Of a stretch of 64,000 bases of DNA, positions 1-10,887 are shown one piece after another. The position numbers and the translations under genes were made by a program. The DNA comes from Trebouxia sp. TZW2008 (lineage: Eukaryota > Chlorophyta > Trebouxiophyceae > Trebouxiales > Trebouxiaceae), in assembly GCA_002118135.1 (NCBI GenBank), contig BDIU01000210.1, positions 129,087 to 193,086 of the forward strand, given 5' to 3'. Position 1 is the stretch's first letter. Each line of letters opens with the position of its first letter. Below the pieces are notes generated by a model that was not told where the DNA came from, did not search any database, and saw only the letters and a program-made list of their open reading frames with translations.

Positions 1-62
<62 letters not shown>
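1..62. repeat. (CA)n microsatellite
   Basis: About 31 CA dinucleotides, interrupted once by CG near the end. No gene is visible in it; it lies in an intron of, or upstream of, the next gene. Confidence 0.97.
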
Positions 63-300
63 CTCCTGCAATTCGTGATACCTGCTAGCATTGTGTGCAG
101 CATGAATGTTTTCATTGCTTGTGCAGCATGATCCCCTGGCTGAGGCACATGTCATGCATTTGTTTGATGGCAACTTTATGAGTCCACAGCAACCTATGGG
201 TCGATGTATACCTGCTGCCAAGTTATTCAAACCTGAACCCTAAAGACGATTTTCTATTGCGATGAGAAGGCATCATTGCTTGTTATGTGTGTGCATACAG

Positions 301-3300
301 ATCCCCTCATGGTGGATACACAAAGAGGTACAGCCGCTGCTGGAGCGTCTGAAGAGCACAGAGTTCATCGACGCGAGAGGAGGCATCAGCCTATACAACA
401 TGGTTGAAGTGCAGCTTGCGGCTGATGCAAACCATGTCTGGCTTCCCAAGTATCTGCTGGTGCTATACCAAATGACCATGTAAGCACAGCACAGGCTTTG
501 ACAAAGCCCTAGCGCCAAGAACAGACATCAAAGCTGTCATGCTCAAACATACGAGCTGAGTGGCACAACTTTGCAGCTTTCGTGCACCCTTGTGCTTCAC
601 CCAGTCAGATGGTTCTGCATGAAGACTTGACCCGTCATCAAAGCTGCTGCTGCCAGTTGCAAACCCCACCTGAGCACAGTTTACTGGCAGCACACTGTGC
701 AGCATATTTGCCAGTAACAGCTGATAGCTTCACGCAGGGTTTCTGCTGTTTGCGCATGTTCCATGTACAGCAGTTGCTTTTTGCTGCATGACTACCAACA
801 GGTGCTAGTGGTGCAGCAAGCACAGCATTTCACTGCTGCTCATGTTGTGGCTTCAGGCTCATTTGAGCATTCTGCTGCACTGGTGGGTAAGTGTGTGCAA
901 TTCCTGACTAAGATGCTGCAGCCAGTCCCGCTATTGCAGCAAATTTTGCACCTTCCTCTGCCCATAGCACCTGGAATCACCTGACCTGAAGTGACTCATG
1001 TAAGCTGTGCTTCCTATGCAGGGTGCCAGGAGGACCGCTGCTTCAAGACATACATGTGGCAGCCAGCAAATCATTCTGGCAGGTAAGTTCCATACATCAC
1101 CTCTTCACTTAGCTCTGTAATGCCACGATCGTTGCATAATGTCTTGAGGCATTCTGACAGGTGCAGTGTGCTATGCCACTGCGCACGTCGAGTGCAGCTA
1201 TGGCGTCGGGAAACTGTGCACCAGAAGACCTGCTTCCTCATGCACTCAGGTTGCCAGCTGACACACAGCTACTATGTTACTTTCAGACTTTGGCAATTGG
1301 GTCTGAATCAAGAGTGCTAGGTCTTAGACACAAGGCTCAGCTCACAGTGCAGTGCAATGCACTGTGGTGCAGTCCGAGTGCAGTGTGTCACTAATGCAGA
1401 CTGTAGAGTGACAAGCATCAGTCAGAGAGCACAGCTGATTTCAGTACAACATGTCTCATTGCTGCAGAGTGTAGAGGCAACAGCAGCTGAAGGGCAATTC
1501 ATATTCAAAGCCAACATGACAGCTCCAGAGCAGCGGGTGAGCAGCATCAAAGGGTATACCATTGTGCTGCCAACCATACTGAGTGTGATGTACGGTCAAG
1601 GGGAGTGGCCAGAGGACTTCGTTTCTGCAACATACGGTGAGGCATGCATCATAAAAATCTCATGCCTCAAGCCAGACCTGGACTTCATTCTGTTGCGTTG
1701 CGAGTGTGATGGTCACTGTGGCATTGACAGGGAGCGGTCTGTGGCGCGCTCAGAATGTCAACTTGTCTGCTGAACTGTGGTGAGTAGAGGATAGGTCATG
1801 CATGCACAAGTCAGTCATGTGGCACAAGCACAACATGAAAACTGTGTACTAGTCCCATGTGCCATAACCCATGTCCCATATCCCATGAGTCCAAGTGCGA
1901 TGCTACATGCATGCTTGTGAGCATCAACAGATCCTGGTGCTGGACAGAGCATATGCATTGCACAGGCTTGCCAGGCAGCCATGTATGTGGCGGTGCAGAT
2001 GCAAGCATCAGCACTGCATTCAGGCCAGACATGTTCAGGCAAGACATGGGCTGCATACCTTCTGGTTGCTCAAATCAGTGCTCTGGTTCTGGCATCCCCT
2101 TGCCACAAAGTGGTGCAAGACAGAGTGTTGTGAAGGCTGCCAGTTCCTGCTGACTGCACCTGTCTCATTAGTCCATGACCAATGTCACAATGTCATGGTG
2201 ATGCATGAATTTGCCATGGGATGCCATCACAAAGTCTGATTGTCACATTATTGTCTCTGCCAGCACTGTCCATGGCAGACCTGGTGTATAGAGTTGTATG
2301 TAGACAGTGCAGTTGACACACTGCAGGTGACCACTCAGCTTGGGGTCGGGAATTGATTTTGAAGATGGTGTCCAAGTTTCTGAGTACTACACAGGCCGCA
2401 ACCCTTCCTGACCTTCACGAGTATCAGTGGCGGAGCGACAAGGTGAATTGCAGCTTGCAATGTTGCCTTGAGAGAGTTGACGGTTCCTTTACCCCAGATG
2501 AGGCTTCAACTGCATATGTGCAATGATGACTATGGTGCAACCTTCCCAGTGAGCATTTGCGCCGTCATTGCGTGCACAATGTCTACATACATACGTACAT
2601 AAAAACACAATCCTTTTGGGCTCAAAGGCCTGGCTAGGTGCGTACAGTCACAAAGCGACTGTGTTTGAGCAACTGAGTCTGTTTACATGCCAAGCCACTT
2701 CAGACGCACTGATCACAAGTGCTTGATCACAATGTTTGCTTCAGCTTTTACTGCTGTTCCTCTTCTGGCTCAAGCTTGTTTGGTTGCATGCAGATTGCCT
2801 TGTATGATCTCTTCCAGCAGTACTATGAGCAAGATCCAGCAAGCCGTTTTGCACCCATTCCCACAGCTGCCATCACTCTACCGGTCAACGAAACCTTCCA
2901 CCGGAACACCTGCTACATACAGCGCTACGAAGAGCCTGCAGAAATACCATCGGAAGTCATCAGAGCCACAGCTGTGGCCATCCTGTCAGCTGCAGCAAAG
3001 CTGGAAAGCAATGCTGATGCAGCTGCCATTCAGCGAAACAATCCAGTCATTGCCAAGACCACTGTGCGCAAATTTGTGCTCAAGCGTAATCACTCAGGCT
3101 TTGCAAGGAAGGTTGTCCAGATCAGCTTAGACCTAAGCAATTGGCAGCCTGACAGGCTGCTGTTAGGGCTGCTTGGCACAGCCCTAGAGAGTGCCCATGT
3201 GTCAGACACACAGAGACTGCTTGGCATAGCTCAAAGGCACCTGCAAACAACCCCAGACACACAGGGGCTGCCTGGCACAGCCCTAAAAGATGCCAAAACA

Positions 3301-5513
3301 GCCCCAGGCACAGGAGGGCATTTTGAAACAGCCCCAAATGACACCCAAAAAAAGGCGTCGGACAGCAAAATCAGTTCTGATGCTGCCATGCCTCAACAGG
3401 ACGTGTCCACGATTGCCTCCAACCCTGCACCAAATGCCCTCCTAGATGCAGCAGCAGCAGCAATGCCAGCAGCACCAGACAATGCAGCAGACCAGAAGTC
3501 AGCTGCTGCAGTTGTTGATGTGGCTAAGGGCAAAGTTAGGGCAAAAGAGCCGCTGCATGATGCACAGCTGCTGTTGGCTGCGGCTGATCGCATGTTAAGG
3601 GAGTCCTGTGGTGAGGACTGGTTGCTGCAGCCCTTCATCCCAGACATGGGTAGCAATGAGTACAGGTACTGAACCCCACCTCTAAGCCTGTGAGTCTTTC
3701 TGGATGGTATCTGTTTCATTTGTAGTTTTCTGACCTGCTGCCCTTCATTCCAGACACGGGCAGCAGCAAGTACACAGACACTGCATCTGGCTCCAGAGTC
3801 GTTCTGCTGAGTTTGAAAGATGGCTTGCATGTATCAGTACATATTGTGCCATGCTTGCCATGTTCCCTTGCGAAGAGCTCATGCTAGGACAAGCAGTGCG
3901 TGTTGACTCGGTGTGATCAGTACACCTGAGAAAAGGCTCAGTTCAGAGGTGACAACTTGCTGACATCAAAGCTCAACAAAGCACTTTTCTGCTCTGCAGG
4001 GTAAACCTGTTTGGCGGGGCCAGAGCACAGGGATTGGCAAATGACACAGCCGCTGTCTTCACTCCAGCTAAGGCAGCTGACAACCAGCTCTACCTGTACA
4101 ACATGACCCTGCCTGAGGGCTTCTTCTCAAGAGCCCCTCTGGGCACTACAGACATGATGGACTGTAAGTGCTGTTTGCCTTCCAGCTTTGCACAGTTGTG
4201 ACTCTGTGGGATCTTTTGTCACTGCCTTGCAAACAAGAACATTGCAGCCTTTGCCAGAACATTGCAGTCTTTGCCAGCGCTCACTGTTGAGCAAGCTGTG
4301 CAGGTCTAGCATGCTGCCGTACCTGTACAACATCACATTGCCCAAGAGCTTGTTGTCAAGGGCCCCTCTGGGCACGACAGACATGATAGACTGTAAGCCA
4401 TATTTGCTTTCTAGCTTCTGCACAAACATAACAATGTAAGCTTGATGTCACTGCTTTGCAAACAAGAACATGGCAGCCTTTGCAGTAACCCACTGTTGAG
4501 CAAGCTGTGCCTGATGTGTTGTCTAGTATGCTGTTGTCTCTGTAAAGCATGACACTGCCAAAGGGCTTCTTCTTTAGAGCCCCTTTAGGGACCACAGACA
4601 TGCTACCTGTAGTTCATGTTTGCTTTTCAGCCGCAGCACTGCATGTCACAATAAGGATTATGTCGTCACGCCTGTGCAACACAGGATGTTACAGCCTTTG
4701 CAAGTGCTTCTTGCTGAACATTTTGTGCCTGATGTACTGATGGGAGCTGGAGTACTGCTCCTACCCAGTATGGCATCAGCCAGCCATGCATCACTTACTG
4801 TCAGAGCTGATCGCCAGCTCAGACTGCCAATCCACTGTATGACGTGTTGCCTGCAGCGTTGGATTACTTGCATGAGGATCAGTACAACAGCACAGGGGTT
4901 GACGAGTTCTGGGAGCTAGACTTTTTCCCCTACCCAGTATGGCGCGAAGCTGCTATGCACCAGATGCTGATTGATGTGGCTTTGGGCGGGGCTCAAGCGT
5001 TCATTCAGTCTGGCAGGCCAGGGCGCATGTCACAGAATGTGTTGTTAAGGATTGACCTGGCTCTGACTCAGCATGGCAACCAAGTAAGACCCCACTTAAC
5101 TCATGAGCTTACCAGTCAAAGTTTGCCAACAAGACACAAAGTTTTGCAACATCAAGTGTATGTGCACTGACATAAGTTATGTCAGGCATTCTGCAAAGGC
5201 GTTACAGACATTCCATTGCCTGTTGACATAGGTGTGTGTGTGTCTTGCATGGCATTTGTGCAAGCTTGGCAGTCATGGCAGATCCAACAGTTATGCAGCT
5301 GCTCTGCAGGTGAAAGCTTTCCTCAATGAAGCTCACTACTATGCAGACGCCACACTGATGTTCCCTGTATGGCCACCAATCACAGCTGACAACAGCAGCA
5401 CTACACAGAATCAATGTGAAGGCAGTACAAAACCAAGACAAGACACCAACTGGGGCCTGCGTTTGGCAGAGCAACTGTGGCAAGAAGTGCTTTGGCGCAA
5501 CAACCATCTGTGA
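301..5513 (+). CDS. Unrecognised N-glycosylation-rich protein (5' partial, 8 exons)
   Basis: I do not recognise this family. Eight exons join in phase: 301-479, 1022-1082, 1435-1636, 2327-2442, 2794-3665, 4000-4163, 4857-5083, 5310-5513 (TGA), giving at least 674 residues. The first visible exon follows an acceptor (GCATACAG), so the true start is further 5'. The protein has many N-x-S/T sequons (NMT, NET, NHS, NDT, NST, NSS) and aromatic-rich stretches such as SWWIHKEVQPLLERL and FWELDFFPYPVWREAA. This suggests a secreted or lumenal ectodomain. The large exon (2794-3665) encodes an Ala/Thr-rich insert with an imperfect repeat around LLGTALESAHVSDTQ and GLPGTALKDAKTAPG. No catalytic motif, signal peptide or membrane anchor was found in the visible part. 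Introns carry exon-edge echoes (3731-3778, 4310-4395, 4540-4612, 4727-4793). The exon chain is well supported; the function is unknown. Confidence 0.72.
3731..3778 (+). repeat. 3' exon-edge echo of exon 2794-3665
   Basis: Imperfect copy of the last ~45 bases of the exon (3620-3669, encoding LLQPFIPDMGSNEY). It lies about 110 bp downstream in the intron. The donor GT is not kept. Confidence 0.75.
4164..4735 (+). repeat. Tandem ~225-bp units carrying 3' echoes of exon 4000-4163
   Basis: Two further copies of the exon end (encoding YNMTLPEGFFSRAPLGTTDM) sit downstream, at about 4310-4395 and 4540-4612. The first copy keeps a usable donor (GACTGTAAGC). The second has lost it. The intervening intronic sequence (CAAACAAGAACATTGCAG...GTTGAGCAAGCTGTG) is copied too, and a partial third unit ends near 4735. 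The unit therefore spans the exon-intron junction. Confidence 0.85.
4727..4793 (+). repeat. 5' exon-edge echo of exon 4857-5083
   Basis: Resembles 4896-4964 of the exon (region encoding EFWELDFFPYPVW) and lies upstream of it. It shares CTACCCAGTATGGC and flanking bases. It is degenerate and is not itself an open exon. Confidence 0.65.
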
Positions 5514-6705
5514 TCACATTGTACTGCTGCCATTTTGCAGTTGAGCAAGCCATCTGACATGTTCCATGGAGTGGAAAATCTAACCTGTTACAGTTGTTGG
5601 CATCATCATATTGATACCTTGCTCAAAAGTTCTCACAGCATCTGAGAACACATTTGGCAGGCAGTGCCCCCCAAGACCTTTCTGACAAGGCTTTCTGCGT
5701 ACAGAAAAGTAATCATTTGGCACAGTGCGTGTGGTAGCGCTTCCGTAGTCACATCTTCTTTGCTTTGACTCAGTATCAGTAGACCTTGCATTTATTTTGG
5801 ATTCCTTCTTGTTGAGATCTATTTCACAACATAGTGCTTCTCACGTCAAGACAATGTGCATCACCAGCAATAATATGAGCTTGTGACCAGAGAGATGTGT
5901 GTGCATGCAAACATGCATGACTCTCTGCATGTCACATAGATCAAGCCTAGCAGAATCGACAACTGATGCTGCTATGCTTGTCGCATCAAGCTTGAGAAGC
6001 AATGTGCACTTTTCATCATTGCTAAGGGCTTTGCAAGCCATTGGAAAAAGGTTTGGAAAGCTATCGCTTGGGGGCAAAGGCAAAGTATGTGTCTCACACG
6101 CGCTGCTTGCATAAGCAAGAAGAAGACGCCTGACCATGCATTTCTTGATGGCATTATAGTGCCATAATGCAGTAATTGCGCCTGATGCTGCTGACGACTG
6201 GCTGTGAGCAGAGCATTCTAGATGAACAAATTGCTGGCACTGCCAGCAGCATCAGCAAAACTGACACAGTTTGAGTCAGAAATCTTGTTGCCTGTGCAAC
6301 TAGCTAAGCTAAGCGCTTTGCAGGTTTGCTGTAGTCAAGCCTGCAAATGCAGCTGTGTGACTGTGTCAGTCTGCCAGTAAACGTGCTGTGGCATGTAATC
6401 AAAAGCAGATGGCATACATTGAATGCATCAGTTGCATCTGAAAAGTGCACATTTTACATTTCTGTCACAGGAGCATCTGTGAATCAGTTTGTAACAACAA
6501 TGCATACAGGTTTGTTGCACTATCACCGGTACCAGCGTGGCTATTGTCTAGCTTGCAACAATGAACAGGCAGCAAGCACCACCAAAGGCACTGTTTTGTG
6601 CAACAACACATGCTGGTTTCCTTCCGTGACTCAAACTTATAAGTTAGCATCAGCGCCAATGACGTATGCAGGCACAATGTGCCACTGCCTGGTGAAAGAG
6701 TGCCT
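5514..6705. other. Intergenic, no convincing gene
   Basis: Contains AT-richer sequence and short ORFs without splice-consistent coding character (for example a 120-codon ORF at 6347-6709 on the plus strand that overlaps the end of the next gene). I see no RNA gene, hairpin or poly(A) signal that I would defend. Confidence 0.5.
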
Positions 6706-7976
6706 TTAATTACCTAGCTCAAGATGACCCATGTGCAGACAAATCCTGGGGCGCAAAGATGCAAACTTGTACAGCAGATTAGCAAAGTACGCTACACTAT
6801 CATCATCATGAGGAAGAACCTTGTCAATCGTCACAAATTTTAGCTGTTGCAGCTTCAAAAGACTGTAAATCTGAGGCCCGAATGTGACACAGATGCTGAC
6901 CATGGACAATTTCTGCAGATGTGGCAGGCAGAGCCAGGGTACATCCATTGACACAGGACCTTGTGACCAAGATTTGTTGCTGCCAATGCACAACTTAGTG
7001 AAGTTAGTCAATTAAGACGTGTGCTCCAGCAAATCCCAGTCACCATATGTGGATGATAAAGTCAAGTCTCGTAGAAACGACAGCTCAAAAATCCAAAGCA
7101 GAGGTGGTGCAAATGAGTGACAGTTATGCACGCTTAGAGACAGTAGCCTTGTCAACTGGGGAAGTTTGGTGGATACTGCCTGAATGATGTCACCTAGAGC
7201 AAATTGCGCAGTGCCGTGCAGATCAAAAATGTAAGCGTTATGTACTTGCAATGTTTGCAACTGTGTGCAAGCTGCCAGTTTGTATGAGTGCAGCCCATGT
7301 AGTTCAGCGTCATCAATGCTCAGATACTCAAGCACAGGTACAAACTCACAGTCTGCTGCACATGAGACCTCAGCAGGTCCGCACAGGCACAGCATTGTCA
7401 GGCATTGAGAGATTTTCTGCAAATTGCAAAATTTGCCAGTCAAGATCAGGTGTGTCAAGTATGGCAAGTTCTGGAGGGCACTCAGGTCTTGATGGAGATG
7501 TCCATGATAGCTTAGACGACAACATGTGAGACTGTCAAATGCAGAGACCATGTCTGCTGCGCATTTCTCCCATCTGAAGAATGATGAGTTGAAGGCACGT
7601 GCTTGAGCTGGCTAGGGCTGCCAGCACAGCCTGAGTGACTGGGCTTTGGCCACCCAACAACAAGGCTTCCAAAGGTGGTTTACTTTTGCGTAGCCAAGCA
7701 AGCAAGCCAGAAAGTGCCTGGGTGGCCAAATCAGTTCGAACAGTCAGAACTTTCAGCTGGCTTGCGTGCAATTTGTTGCATGCAAACCAGTCGAAGCCTG
7801 AGAAGTTGTTGCCCTCCCTTGAATCCCACCCCACTTAGCAGAATATCACGGGTTTCTAAGTCGGCCGCGATGCGAGCGAAGATATGACGCCAGACGTCAT
7901 GAGAGTCTGTGTTTTGGTCAAGTGCTGACCAGCGGTCACAGGCAAGTCGGGAGTTGCGCTCGAGGGCATAGGTCAT
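6706..7976 (-). pseudogene. F-box/LRR protein, broken copy 1
   Basis: The N-terminal part has an F-box-like segment (DVWRHIFARI ... LLRLRLVC). It is followed by leucine-rich repeats without introns, ending in YKFASLRPRICLHM. Compared with the paralogues at 9014-10260 and 32091-33380 it has three lesions. There is a frameshift near 7805, just after LRLVC. A second frameshift lies near 7567, between SSSTCLQLIILQM and VSAFDSL. An in-frame TAA at 7012-7014 stands where copy 2 has Phe (LLKHTSF against LLEHTS-stop). The reading frame on both sides of the TAA is the same. Family knowledge: F-box/LRR proteins choose substrates for SCF ubiquitin ligases. This copy is probably dead, unless the lesions are assembly errors. 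Its 5' end is CpG-rich like active genes nearby. Confidence 0.8.
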
Positions 7977-8140
7977 GCGTCACTAACCTGTCTTCGAGAG
8001 ATCAGGCGTTTTGAGCCTGCGCTGAAGCACTGCAACTTTGCCTTGACAAGCTAGCCCGTCAAAAGTGTCTTCAGGATCACGGCGGCCTGGACTGGTGAGC
8101 GGCCTTGAGCGAGCTTGCCACACGCGCCCTCAAGTGCTGC
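7850..8140. promoter_or_regulatory. CpG-rich 5' region of F-box/LRR copy 1
   Basis: CG dinucleotides are much denser here (for example GTCGGCCGCGATGCGAGCG) than in the surrounding sequence. It covers the ATG at 7976 and the upstream flank. The same pattern marks the starts of other genes in the window, so it probably marks a promoter. Confidence 0.5.
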
Positions 8141-9013
8141 GATCAAAGACCTCAAATGTTTCAATTCAGCAACATGAACAAAATTTGGTTTTGAAGGTGA
8201 CCCTGGAGCGCTTGCAGTCGCTCTCATATCACAAATGGCAAAATGATTGTCTCCTTGACAAGCAATGTGCATGTTGCGCATGGCAGGACATCTTTGGCAC
8301 CTGTTGCCTGGAAGCAAAGTCATAATCTGCGTCATACAGCACCTGCAAGCATGCAGAAAAAGCAACTGCTCACCTGTGTACTTGTGCATGGTTTTTAGCA
8401 GCAACATGGTGCGACAATTTGGTGTGAGCAAAGGGTTTCAGCAAAATTTGATGGCCTGATTCTAGGTGATGTATTTTGCCAAGCTGGCTCCAGGGCATCA
8501 AGCAGCATTGCTAAAAGCAAACAAAGTATATTACAAAAACTGTTCAGGCTGTACAATCTTAGCTGGCAGGACTGTTCATGAGCCCCAGAGCATCAGCTGT
8601 GCGAGATCTTTGCATGCTGCCAACAACCAGTCAGGGTTCCAGCAGACATTGTTTGCACAGGCAGATACATTTTGCCATTGATGCATCATCGAAGACTTTC
8701 TTGAGTGTCACAGATAAGAGAGCGCGGGCAGTACTGCATTAGTGAATGCATTGCATTAAAGCATACCAGTACATAGTGCAATATATGATTGATTCTCGTG
8801 CTTTTCACAACTCAAGAGCGTTTGTGACACCAATACACTTGCACAGGACACCCAGCTGTTGCATAAGAAATGCACATGTTGCGTGTGTCCACGCCATAAA
8901 AACTATCAGGGACTAGCATCAAAAGCCACAGGAGCTAATCTTTTGAAGATCATCACCTACATTTGCCTTCCAAAACAAAACAGGCATCAGCACCCATGAC
9001 GCACAATTCCTGT
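8141..9013. other. Intergenic, no convincing gene
   Basis: Short ORFs only. The region separates the two broken F-box/LRR copies. No repeat of the copies themselves was detected here. Confidence 0.5.
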
Positions 9014-10260
9014 CTAGCATAAGGGTTTGAAACATGACTCAGCAAGCTTGCTCATGTACAGGTCAATCTTGGGTTGCAAGGAAGCAAACTTGTACAGTAA
9101 GTCAGCAAAGTATGCCATACTATCGTCATCATATGGGAAGACTTTGTCAAATGTCACAGAATGGAGGTGTTGCAGCTCTGTAAGACTGCATGTCTCAGGC
9201 CCAAATGTAACACATATGCTTGACATAGACGACTTCTGCAGAAATGGCAGGAGATGCCAGGAAATGTCCATTGATACAGGATGTTCTGACCAAGACTTTT
9301 TGCTGCTGATTTGCAAGCTAGTGAGATTTGTCACAAACGATGTATGCTTCAGCAAATTATAGTCCCCACGAATGCATGATAGTACTATCTAGTGCCGACT
9401 CCTGCAGGGTTGACAGCTCAAACACCCAGACCAGAGGTTGTGCGGTGGTCTGATCATCATGCACGCTCAGAGACTTCAGCCCTTTCAGCTGGAACAGGCT
9501 GGCGGAAACCACTGCATCGGTAGCATTCAAATCAAACTCCTCACCACCGTCTAGATAATAAATGGCAGCATTGTGCAGATCTAAAATCTGCAATTTTGTG
9601 CAGGCACCGAGTCCTTGTGTGTGTAGGCCATGAAGCTCCGCATTCCTGAGGTTTAGGTGCTTAAGCACAGATACAAACTTACAATCTGCTCCATTAAAAA
9701 CCTCAGCATTGTCAAGCAAGCGCAACATTGTCAGATGCCTGAGGTCGAAGAGTTTGCCAAAGCTGCTGGTCAAGATTAGATCTGTAAACTTTGCAAGGCA
9801 CTCAGGTCTGCAATTTCTACCCCTTGGTTGTTTAGACGGCAGCCTGTGAGGCTGTCAAATGCTGACACCATGTCCAACAAGTGGCTGCTGCAAGACCGTG
9901 GAATGAAAACGACAACTTGATACAGGGTTGCACTCGAGCTGGCCAGAGCCTGCTAGAACAGCTTCTGCGACTGGGCTCTGGCTACCCATTAGCAAGGTCT
10001 CCGATGGCGGCTTATACTTGCGCACCAAAGCAAGCAAGCCTGGAAGCGCTTCAGGGGGTAGATTGCTGTTGACGGTCAAAGTCCTGAGCTGGCTTGCGTG
10101 CAGGTTGTTACATGTTTTGCAAACCAGTCTGATGTTGAGAAGTTGCCGCTGCGCCTGAAAGTGGCTGCCATAAGTCAAAGGCATTTGGCTCAGTATGAAA
10201 GTGAGCAAACACTTGACGCCAGATGTCGCAAGCAAATGTTGGCAGCTGCAGCGCTGACAT
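9014..10260 (-). pseudogene. F-box/LRR protein, broken copy 2
   Basis: A paralogue of 6706-7976 in the same orientation. Starting at ATG 10260, the F-box begins CDIWRQVF. The frame then changes before RLVCKTCNNLHASQL, again near 9950 (a single extra base after AVLA; restoring the frame gives the expected ASSSATLYQVV), and again near 9780, where the repeat joining SALQSL to LTSSFGKLF is shortened. The C-terminal half (HLTMLRLLDN ... YKFASLQPKIDLYM) is open and ends at TGA 9014-9016. With three frame changes this is almost certainly non-functional. The copies diverge at many sites, so the duplication is not very recent. Confidence 0.8.
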
Positions 10261-10480
10261 AGCGGTGCTCAAGCAACCACAGCTCAACGCGACGGGTTTC
10301 TGGAGGCTAACTATTACACGGCACCTTTTCCAGGATCAGGTCCCCTTAATCTGCGGAACATCAAGAGTGCTTTGACCCGCGCACGACGACCGCACAGTCA
10401 AGGCAGGCAAATCGATATGTGACGCTGAGCAAACATTGCGTATCTCTAGGCGTGTTTTGAGTTGCAGTCGCTCGGTGTGC
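10200..10480. promoter_or_regulatory. CpG-rich 5' region of F-box/LRR copy 2
   Basis: A local rise in CG dinucleotides (for example GCACGACGACCGC) around and upstream of the ATG at 10260. This matches the CpG-rich starts of other genes here. Promoter role is inferred. Confidence 0.4.
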
Positions 10481-10789
10481 CATCAAATGACTTCAAAAGT
10501 TGAATTCAGTAAATTTAGTTCGGTAATGTAAATTCAAACCTTTGCCCCAAGCAATCACAAGTCACTCTCAAACCACACACTCCGCCATGTCTATGCGTTA
10601 AATTTCCAGGCAGCTTTTCAATCAAGCCCCTGCTTCCAGATTCGTGGCGATGTTTATGTCTGATGACCATGCGGTGTCTCAAAGCAGAGCACAGCCACAC
10701 AAAACATCTGCGGGTGCATATGCCATGTGCACTTGTCTCAGTACTGAAACACATCGGATGATCCATACCCAATTGACATACAGTCGAGT

Positions 10790-10794
10790 TTACA
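10790..10794 (-). terminator. TGTAA poly(A) signal of the C2CD3-like gene
   Basis: TTACA on the plus strand is TGTAA on the minus strand. It lies about 95 bp beyond the TAG stop at 10888. TGTAA is the usual green-algal polyadenylation signal. Confidence 0.6.
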
Positions 10795-10887
10795 CTCAAC
10801 CACTGGAGAATATTCGTGCATTTGAGCTGACACCAGACTGTTGTGGTCAAGAAACTTAAGCACCTTGATAATCAATACACAATATGT

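Noticed and set aside
6347..6709. 120-codon plus-strand ORF before the first F-box/LRR copy
   Set aside because: Cys/Thr/His-rich, shadow-like composition without recognisable domain or supported start.
7012..7014. In-frame TAA in F-box/LRR copy 1 as stop-codon reassignment
   Set aside because: TAA, TAG and TGA all end other genes in the window normally, and copy 1 has frameshifts as well; a nonsense mutation is simpler.
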